Assembly: GCA_943324725.2 (NCBI GenBank) | Contig: CALPMR020000208.1 | Span: forward strand, 1 to 5,422 | From: Bordetella parapertussis | GTDB taxonomy: Bacteria > Cyanobacteriota > Cyanobacteriia > PCC-6307 > Cyanobiaceae | Reading direction: 5' to 3' | DNA length: 5,422 bases | Shown here: piece after piece, positions 1-5,422 of the stretch | Layout: every line of letters begins with the position of its first letter | Position numbering within the stretch: position 1 is the first letter of the stretch | Notes under the pieces: generated by a model | What the model was told of the DNA's origin: nothing | Databases searched by the model: none | What the model saw: the letters and a program-made list of their open reading frames with translations, nothing else | Position numbers and translations under genes: made by a program

Positions 1-2
1 AT

Positions 3-3000
3 CAAAGCGCTCGCACGAGCTCTAGCAGCAGCAGTAGCGAGGCTTCGTCTCAGCAGCTCCAGAAATATTACACGAAACTACTACTAGAATCCAATTTTAA
101 CTATGCGGCCTTAAGCGCAGCCAAGGCGGGAGAGATCCGGGCAGGCTATCTCTTCAACATCTTCCCTTTAAGAGCTGCTGAACTCCTGTTTGCGGCCCGA
201 GAAACCTATTCTTACTCCACCAGTCAAAGCCTGGGCTTACAAGACCCTGCCCTAACAGCCAAACGCCTTCAGTTTGGCCTTGGAGCTGATTTTGGCTTGG
301 TGGGCAATATCAGTTTCGGCTGGGGTAGCCCAAGCTCCAAAGACCCGAATGTCAACAGGTTTAACAACGGCAACATACCCAGCATTTCACTGATCGATGT
401 ACAGGCCGAAGTGGGCGCCAAGGTGGCGCTCAACGTGGGACTTAGCTACTCTGAACCATTGCCCACCAGCAGCCTGAAAGCATCGCTGATCTGGAAAGAC
501 AAAAATTACGAGCGCGCCTATCTCCCTTTCTTCGAGAACCTGCCAAGTGGTGGGCAGTGGGTATTTCGATCCGCCTACTATCTAAGCCAAGGACTACAGG
601 TCCTCAGACCAGTCAGTGGTCCACTGATCCGCAGCAACATCAATAAACTCAACCAAAAACTCACCGAAGATATTGAAGCTCCACTATCTGGATCGGACAA
701 ACTTAACAAACTGACCAAGGCCAACCAAGTGATCAGCGCTGTGGAAGGTGCTGCGAAAATCGTGAGTCAGTTTCCGTTCCTGTACACAGCAGGCGACATC
801 ATCTTCGGAAACCTCGGATCTGGCTCCTACGCCAAAGGAGGTTTTGACAACGTCACGCTCACTGTGTCTGCCTATGCCAATGGTTCCCTGAGTGTGCTCA
901 ATGGCCTGGTAGGGGGCTACACCCGCAACTCGGCCGGCATGAACTTCCTGGTCGGCGGCAGTGCCGGTGGGGGCATCGGCTGGCAATACAACACCGAGCT
1001 GGGGTACACCGTTGGTGGCATCAGCAAGAGCCTCTGGAACCTGCGCGATAGCGGCACCTGGGCAGGCGATACGGCTGGCTTCATTGCCAACACCTTCCTC
1101 GAGAGCAGCCCCGCGCTCTCCCTTTCTGTCTATCGCCATGCCCCCTCCGCCGCCAATGGTCTGGGCGAACGGATCAGCACAGCCCCTGCAGCGGCACCGG
1201 CCATCGCCGGCGCCCTGAATCTCACGTCCCTGCTGCAGAACAGCAACGTGGCCGCCGCCGCTGCCACGGACGATCTGGTGGTGTCGCTCTATGCCGTGGT
1301 GGTGGCCCCCAGCGATGTCGTCGTGAATGGCGACGGCAGCATCGATGGCTTCAAGCTGCTGGTGGAAGGCGCCGCCGTGCCGCTGCGGGTGTCGCTTGAT
1401 CAGCGCGCCCTGCGCAGTGGCGCCGAGCGCCTCGGCCTCAGCCAGCCCTGGCAGGAGCTGTTCAACCAGTGGGGCAGCCCCAAGGCCGCCAGCAGCGCCG
1501 CCCTCAGCGGCATCACACCAGGCCAGGCCCTGCCTTTACAACTGGATCTGCTGGTGCCCAAGGGCACCAATCCGGCTGCCCTCGGCGATATCCGCCTGGC
1601 CTACCAGCTCGGCAATGCCCCTCCCCAGAGCTTCGGCAGCGATAACGCCCCCCTGCTGGCCTGGATGCCCTCCAGCCCCATCCAACGCCAGGAGCAGGGC
1701 AGCGCCTACCAACTGGGCCTCACCGCCTCCGGCACCATCGGCGCCACCACCACCCGCGTAGCCCCCTACATCAGCGCCTTCCTGGTGAACGCGTCTGGCA
1801 GCAACTTCACCGACACCGACTTTGTGATCGAGGAAGGCTCCGCCGTGGTGCGGGGTCGGCTGCTTGCCGCCGTCACCGGCGGGCAGGGCATCAGCGGAGT
1901 CGACCTGTACGACACCGGCAGCGCCGAGGCCTTCGCCGGCGCTGCCTACCGCAGCCTCAATGCCAGCCAGCTCAAGGCTCGGGTGGCCGCCGGCAGCGAT
2001 GCTCAGATCCTGTTGCAGGCCAGCAATGGCGCCCTCACCGGCGTGGCCTTGGCCAAGAACGGCGGTGGCAGCGGCTATCTCAACGGCGGCTCCGGGCGCT
2101 TCCGCCAGTGGGTGAGCGGCACCACCAGCGAGGCCGGCACCCCGGCCCGGGCCCTGCTGGAGATCAGCGTGAGCAACGGCAGCGTCAGCGCCGTTGGGAT
2201 CGTGACCCAGGAAGGCCGTTTCGCCGCTGGCCAGCCCGACAGCCTCGCCCTGACCAACAGTGTGGCCGGCAATGGCAGCGGTCTGGAGATCCTCCCCCTG
2301 ATCCGCACCAGCCTCGACACCAACCTGCTGGATGAAACCGGCGTGTCGATCGGCAGCTTCCAGCGCTACGTGGATGGCGGCTTCCGCAGCGAAGTGGATC
2401 TGGTGTACACCCAGGGCGGAGCCGATCGCAGCCAGGCGATCAACAGCGGCCTCAACCTCGACACGCCGTTGCTGGTGAATCGCATCAGCCAGGACGGCCG
2501 TGGCTGGGTGAATATCGCCTTCCAGGATCCCGTTGGCGCCTACACCCCCGGCGTGGATGGGTTCAACTTCGATTCGGCCAGCAACAGCCTCTACTTCAAC
2601 AACGACAGCATCGGCGGCAAGCGCAGCGTTGTGCTCTTCAGCCACGCCAATCTCAGCGCCATCCAATCCGAGCGCGACCTCTACTTGCTCGAAGACGCCC
2701 TGCTGGAGGCCCAGGTGTATGCCGCCCTGGAACGCAAAGACCAGGCCAACAACCTGTTCTTCAGCGCGCCGGTTCTGCTCTCCGATCCCAGCAAGGGCGG
2801 CACCAACAGCAACGGCGTGATCGAACCCTTCTATGCCGTCGAAGGCGCCGGAATCGCCCCGATCTTCGATGCCAATCGCCAGTTGCTCGCCACCTGGGTG
2901 CACACCACCCCTGCCGGCCAGGCCGACATTCAGGTGCGGATCGGCACCGCAACCGGTGATCCGGCCTCCGGATCCATCAGCTGGAGTCCGATTCGCTCGA

Positions 3001-5422
3001 TCGCCCTGCCCAACAAGGTGAGCGGCAACGACGTGACCGACCTTTCGCTCACCTATCTCAATGGCACCACGCCAGTGTTGAGCTGGAGCCTCAACTCCCT
3101 CACCCCTTACCAGGCCGGGGTGCTGCGCAGCAAACCCACCGCCTACTACCGCCTCGACGACCTGCCCTCGCAAGGCAGCCTCGCCAGCATCGGCGAGAGC
3201 AGCCTCGCCGGTGGCCAGCTGGCCTCGGGCGCCGAGTCGTGGCGCTACTCCAGCTGGCTCGACACCGCCGCCAATCCCCTTGGCCAGGTTGACGCGCTCA
3301 GCAGCGATGGTGCCCTCACGCCCGCCGAGCGCACGGCGCAGCAACCGGGCGACCCCAACGCCGGCCTGCGGTTCAACGGCGGTGGCTTTGGCGAGGTACC
3401 CAATGTGTTTCTGAGCCGCCTCAGCGGCGCCAGCAATGAGCAGCCCAGCGGCTATGCCGCTGATTTCTGGGTCAAACCTGAAGCCGCCGCGGCAGGTGCC
3501 GCCCCAGCCGTGGAGTCTTTGCTCGACAACGGCCTTTACAACCCCACCGCCGTTCTGCCCGGAGCAGGCCAGCTGAAGCTGCCCGTGCGGCTGCGCCGCA
3601 CCGCCACCACCGAAACCGTGGATGGGGTGGAGCGCAACGGCTACCGCTACAGCCTGGTGGTGGCGGCCAGCACCTTTGCCAACCTCGGCACCGACGGGCT
3701 GGGCGCCGGCCTCTCGCCCTTCAACCTCAGCTTTGCCGTTCCCGAAACATCGCTCAGCTTCACGAGCGCATCGGCCGGCTCCAAAACCATCTCTTTGGAC
3801 GGCACGCCCCTGGGAGATCTGGTGCAATACCGCACCAAACAGGGCAAACTCAGCAGCTTCACCCTTGGCGAAGACGAGGTTGAACTCAACAGCTTCTTCG
3901 AGGCAGACAACACGTCACCTGGGCTCGGAAAGCAGGACAACGTTTTCACCTACGACAGCCAGGATCTCGGCATTGAAAGCCGGCAGATCGCCGGCTGGTC
4001 GGTACGCAAGCGCCTGAGCAATGGCCAGCAGTTTGTTGACTTCAACTTCGGCACCAACGCGACCCTCTCGGCCGCGCTGCCCAGCAGCGGCGATGGCTGG
4101 AACCACATCGCCGTGAGCTACGGCGAAGACAGCAGCCTCAACACCAAGGTGGCCCGACTGTTTTTGAACGGTGAGCTTGCCGCAGAATCCATCGAAGATC
4201 CGATCAATCTCAAGGGCTACGACTTCAACCTGCTGCCCTACCAGCTGGGTTACCAGTTCAAGGGCAGCATCGATGAATTGGTGCTCAATGAGCAGCCGAT
4301 CACCAGCTTCAACGACTGGACATCGGGCCGGCTCGCCACCCGCTTTGTGAACCCCAAGAGTGCGACTCAGGCCACTTTCTTCACCGAAGCCAGCTACGAC
4401 GTGAAGGCCCAGGCCTGGAACTGGAATCCCGCCCAACCCTTCCAAAAATCAGACTACATTCCTTCGACCATTCCGGGATTCTTCCGCAGTGGCCCGGTCG
4501 ACATGGCCGCCGCCGGCAGCACCGGCGAGCTGCGGGGCGATGGCAAAGAGGATCTGCGCGCGCTGCTATCCCTCAACGGCATCGCCGTGGGCTCCCTGAT
4601 CACCGGCATCCGCGCCCGCATCAATGGCGAGGAATACGCCGTGGGCGATGGCCTGCGCTTCGGCATGGATGGCAATCCCAACACCGAGGCCGTGAAGGGC
4701 CTGATGGGAGTGACAGCAAGCGGCGCCAAGCTCAATGCCGGCGCAGCTGGCAAAGAGCTTGAATTTGCCCTGATGGGCAGTGAGGCCGATCTCAACCTCT
4801 TCCTGCCCCTTGATCCCAGCCTGGTGGATCGCCAAGTGGAGGTGGTGGCCTTCGTGCGCTCCCCCCAGAACCGCGCCGAAGGAGGCGATCGCTTCAACCT
4901 CTGGCCCTTCCGCTCACCAACGGCCGGTGCTACCGCCGCCACTCCCACCTTCAAGGCCACCTTGGAGAGCAGCTCCACCGCTGCGGTGTTAAGCCCCTCT
5001 TACACCAACCTGGTGGTGGAAGGCACGGTGCTGCGGGACGAACCCAGCTCCCTGCTGGATGTGAACACCGGCTTCAACACCAGCCTGGCCCTCACCAACG
5101 AGAACACCCTCGCCGATCCCGCCAACCAGCGCTTCGCCGAAGCCATCGCCGCGGGTCGCCTGGCCAACATCCCCTTCGTGGCCATTGCCAACCCGGACCT
5201 CGATGGCATTGCCGGCATCGGCAACCAGCGCGGGGTGGTGTGGCTGCTCCGCTACGACATCGCCAACAACAAGGCCACCGCTGAAAAACTGCAGGCGCTG
5301 CAGAGTCTGGTGAGCGGACCGGAAGGCAAGTTCGACAGTGCTCAGCTCGACGGCGTCGTGATTGTTGGTCGCGATGGCCAGCAAATCGGCCGCTCGCTGC
5401 TTTGGGCCGACCTCGATGGCGA
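3..5422 (+). CDS. Giant cysteine-free LamG/FG-GAP surface protein, internal fragment (open at both ends)
   Basis: The frame beginning at base 3 has no stop codon to the window end (1806 codons plus two bases), while the other two forward frames hit stops within the first 90 bases. The first in-frame ATG is at 939 (residue 313), yet the 312 codons before it are stop-free and protein-like, so the true start lies upstream. Recognisable parts are a Ser-rich linker (residues 2-16), a LamG jellyroll (about 1045-1434) and FG-GAP propeller repeats from about 1709. The rest is beta-rich and unassigned. No Cys codon occurs in frame, and I see no convincing membrane segment. LamG domains bind carbohydrate or protein ligands, and FG-GAP repeats build integrin-like propellers. 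I therefore infer a secreted, cell-surface adhesin-like role, though an enzyme with accessory domains cannot be excluded. No neighbour gene, signal peptide or anchoring sequence is visible. The reading frame is near certain; the role is only moderately supported. Confidence 0.95.
6..50 (+). repeat. Serine-rich low-complexity linker (AGC/AGT codon run)
   Basis: Codons 18-38 encode seven consecutive serines, mostly AGC or AGT, followed by Glu-Ala-Ser-Ser. The DNA holds a short AGC trinucleotide run (24-32). Such serine tracts usually form flexible linkers between domains, which suggests another domain lies upstream of the window. A short trinucleotide run can vary in length by slippage, but this copy is small and interrupted. 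Confidence 0.8.
51..803 (+). other. Unrecognised N-proximal protein segment with lower GC and distinct codon use
   Basis: Residues 17-267 match no family I recognise. The first part (about residues 17-75) has helical character, with Gln, Lys, Leu and Ala runs such as YYTKLLLE and AAELLFAARETY. Two segments with alternating small and hydrophobic residues follow (about residues 87-107, and 130-150 containing AEVGAKVALNVGLSY). After these comes a Lys- and Asn-rich, probably helical stretch (about 215-250). Lysine is clearly commoner here than downstream. Eleven of the 17 in-frame TTA/CTA/TCA codons of the whole window fall in its first 228 codons. Rows counted by hand are mostly 37-55% GC, against 65-72% after base 900. 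The segment may have a different evolutionary origin from the rest of the protein. Its function is unknown. Confidence 0.6.
804..1019 (+). other. Glycine-rich beta-like stretch
   Basis: Residues 268-339 carry frequent Gly with alternating hydrophobic and small residues, including GGYTRNSAG, LVGGSAGGGIGW and ELGYTVGG. This pattern suggests short beta strands with tight turns, as in beta-solenoid, barrel-like or glycine-rich linker sequence. A related texture occurs earlier (GLGADFGLVGNISFGWG, about residues 90-107). The stretch spans the change in base composition near 900 without a break in frame. I cannot assign a named family; the call rests on residue pattern alone. Confidence 0.4.
1020..2570 (+). 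other. Unrecognised beta-rich extracellular-type region
   Basis: Residues 340-856 are dominated by Ala, Gly, Ser, Leu, Val and Asp with no cysteine. Turn-rich, strand-like motifs recur, for example DLVVSLYAVVVAP, VVRGRLLAAVTGG and GGSGYLNGGSG. A change in texture near residue 590 (APYISAFLVNASG) may mark a domain boundary, with an Ala/Leu-rich part before it and a Gly/Asp-rich part after it. An NGDGSIDG motif at 1326-1349 looks calcium-loop-like but lacks the first acidic ligand of a proper EF-hand or dockerin loop. Base composition is uniformly GC-rich with CTG, CTC, GCC and GGC codons. No known fold is claimed; a spacer or stalk made of Ig-like or jellyroll beta domains is a reasonable inference. 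Confidence 0.45.
2571..3134 (+). other. Possible sialidase/BNR-like beta-propeller fragment preceding LamG
   Basis: Residues 857-1044 end in three strand-like units centred on Trp: LLATWVHTT (W965), SISWSPIRSIALP (W994) and TPVLSWSL (W1028). Alternating 'available for Trp', 'sWsp..i..p' and 'pvl.Ws' strands are typical of the blade texture in sialidase-like and other secreted propeller proteins. The earlier part (about 857-955) includes a charged, probably helical stretch (RDLYLLEDALLEAQVYAALERK) that does not fit a simple propeller. The canonical Asp-box (S-x-D-x-G-x-T-W) is absent. The resemblance is therefore weak, and the region could equally be another beta-sandwich. Confidence 0.25.
3135..4304 (+). 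other. LamG / concanavalin A-like jellyroll domain
   Basis: Residues 1045-1434 hold the ordered hallmarks of bacterial LamG-type jellyrolls. PTAYYRLDD opens the domain. LRFNGGGFGEVPN follows at about 1122 and corresponds to the usual 'l.FdG...v.vp' strand. ADFWVKPE at 1153-1160 matches 'isfWvkp', then comes ESLLDNG (1171-1177). GWSVRKRLSNG follows at about 1331, DGWNHIAVSYG around W1366 matches 'gqWhhvavty', and ARLFLNGELAA (about 1384) matches 'vrlYvNGel'. KGSIDELVLNEQPIT (1420-1434) is the closing 'G.iDEv.iy' strand. Such domains bind sugars, proteins or calcium on secreted proteins. The span is about 390 residues, well above the usual 150-200, mainly because of extra sequence between ESLLDNG and GWSV. 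The motif order makes the family call strong; the ligand is unknown. Confidence 0.85.
3534..3989 (+). other. Extra segment of about 152 residues inside the LamG domain
   Basis: Residues 1178-1329 lie between the LamG strands ESLLDNG and GWSVRKRLSNG, which in typical LamG domains are separated by only a short loop. The segment has its own strand-like texture, with LKLPVRLRRTATT, YRYSLVVAAS, FNLSFAVPETSLSF and SKTISLDG, then a more acidic part (GEDEVELNSFFEADN). Two rows at 3841-3960 are about 53-57% GC by hand count, lower than the flanks. It may be a nested domain or an enlarged loop. I do not recognise its family, and the exact edges are estimated. Confidence 0.5.
4305..5126 (+). other. Unrecognised module between LamG and FG-GAP repeats
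   Basis: Residues 1435-1708 contain a Trp/Asn/aromatic-rich opening (AQAWNWNPAQPF, about 1471). A Gly/Asp-rich part follows (GELRGDGKEDLRALLSLNG), then alternating strand-like sequence (ITGIRARINGEEYAVGDG, LEFALMGSEADLNLFLPLD, RQVEVVAFVRSP), and finally a Thr/Ala/Ser-rich stretch (about 1640-1665) that looks like a linker. The texture is that of a small beta-sandwich followed by a linker. It recurs next to the LamG and FG-GAP parts, so it may help position them, but I can name no family. Confidence 0.4.
4885..4892. repeat. HIP1 octameric palindrome (GCGATCGC)
   Basis: An exact GCGATCGC sits in coding sequence. This octamer (HIP1) is strongly over-represented in many cyanobacterial genomes. 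It is the only copy I found in 5.4 kb, and a chance copy is plausible at this GC content, so it supports a cyanobacterial source only weakly. Confidence 0.55.
5127..5422 (+). other. FG-GAP (integrin-alpha-type) beta-propeller repeats, truncated by window end
   Basis: Residues 1709-1806 fit the FG-GAP repeat pattern. In the first unit, QRFAEAIAAGRLANIPFVAI (1709-1728) aligns with the consensus 'FG.sva.gD.NgDg..DlviG'. It continues to NPDLDG and then RGVVWLLRYD, matching the usual 'G.vyv' strand. The second unit begins DGVVIVGRDGQQIGRSLLWA (from 1783), like the consensus 'g...g..G.s.a.gD.dgDG', and the window ends at ADLDG just inside the calcium loop. FG-GAP units usually come in several copies that form a seven-bladed propeller, so more are expected downstream. 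In the first unit the Asp-rich loop is replaced by GRLAN, so it probably cannot bind calcium in the usual way. The family call is fairly good, resting on one degenerate and one partial unit. Confidence 0.65.

Noticed and set aside
834..939. Shine-Dalgarno-like AAAGGAGGT at 834-842 near the composition step, possibly an internal start (first in-frame ATG at 939)
   Set aside because: No in-frame ATG, GTG or TTG lies at a proper distance. The nearest in-frame GTG (864) is about 21 bases away and ATG 939 has no RBS. The upstream 312 codons are open and protein-like, so the gene clearly continues through.
684..1139. Minus-strand open frame of 151 codons, and the similar register-matched minus frames at 3915-4445, 4566-4835 and 4989-5384
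   Set aside because: These are shadows of the same kind. Each ends exactly at a sense CTA, TCA or TTA codon and has no domain signal.
1236..1325. Hydrophobic Ala/Val stretch as a transmembrane helix
   Set aside because: It is interrupted by Thr-Asp-Asp and Pro-Ser-Asp and has alternating strand-like character (DLVVSLYAVVVAP). The uninterrupted hydrophobic run is too short for a membrane helix.
1326..1349. NGDGSIDG motif as an EF-hand or dockerin calcium loop
   Set aside because: The position-1 acidic ligand is Val, there is no paired second loop, and the surrounding sequence is strand-like rather than helical.
1536..3827. 763-codon open frame on the minus strand
   Set aside because: It is in exact codon register with the sense gene. 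It stays open only because the sense strand lacks TTA, CTA and TCA codons here. It starts with TTG, its translation is a low-complexity Ala/Gly/Val/Glu string without a recognisable domain, and it overlaps well-supported LamG motifs on the + strand.
1..5422. CRISPR array, tRNA/rRNA, insertion sequence or terminator
   Set aside because: The whole window is occupied by one open coding frame. I saw no direct-repeat/spacer pattern, no transposase motif, no tRNA-like cloverleaf and no hairpin followed by a T-run.

Overview
The window lies entirely inside one very large protein-coding gene on the + strand. The frame starting at base 3 stays open to the last base, giving 1806 complete codons plus two bases. 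There is no start codon, stop codon, promoter, RNA gene or intergenic gap, so both ends of the gene are outside the window. The protein is at least 1806 residues long and has no cysteine. It is rich in Gly, Ala, Ser, Asn and Asp, and looks like a multidomain secreted or cell-surface protein.

Organism: most of the window is GC-rich, about 65-72% in the 60-base rows I counted by hand after base 900. It contains one HIP1 palindrome (GCGATCGC), which is highly iterated in many cyanobacterial genomes. Together with the LamG plus FG-GAP architecture, this fits a picocyanobacterium of the Synechococcus/Cyanobium type. That is inference at moderate to low confidence; one octamer is weak evidence.

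Layout by base: (1) 6-50, a serine-rich linker. (2) 51 to about 803, an unrecognised segment with lower GC, more lysine and different codon use. (3) 804-1019, a glycine-rich beta-like stretch that spans a compositional step near base 900. (4) 1020 to about 2570, unrecognised beta-rich sequence. (5) About 2571-3134, more beta-rich sequence whose end has spaced Trp strands faintly like sialidase/BNR-type propellers. (6) 3135-4304, a LamG/concanavalin A-like jellyroll whose halves appear to be separated by about 150 residues of extra sequence. (7) 4305 to about 5126, an unrecognised module. (8) 5127 to the window end, the start of FG-GAP (integrin-alpha-type) beta-propeller repeats. The first unit is degenerate and the second is cut off by the window edge at its Asp-rich calcium loop.

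Taken together, a carbohydrate- or protein-binding jellyroll next to an FG-GAP propeller, with long beta-rich spacers and no cysteine, suggests an adhesin-like surface or extracellular-matrix protein. No second gene is present, so operon partners, secretion machinery and regulation cannot be read here. I see no new multi-gene system. The points most worth checking are the mosaic composition, the split LamG domain and the three unassigned modules.
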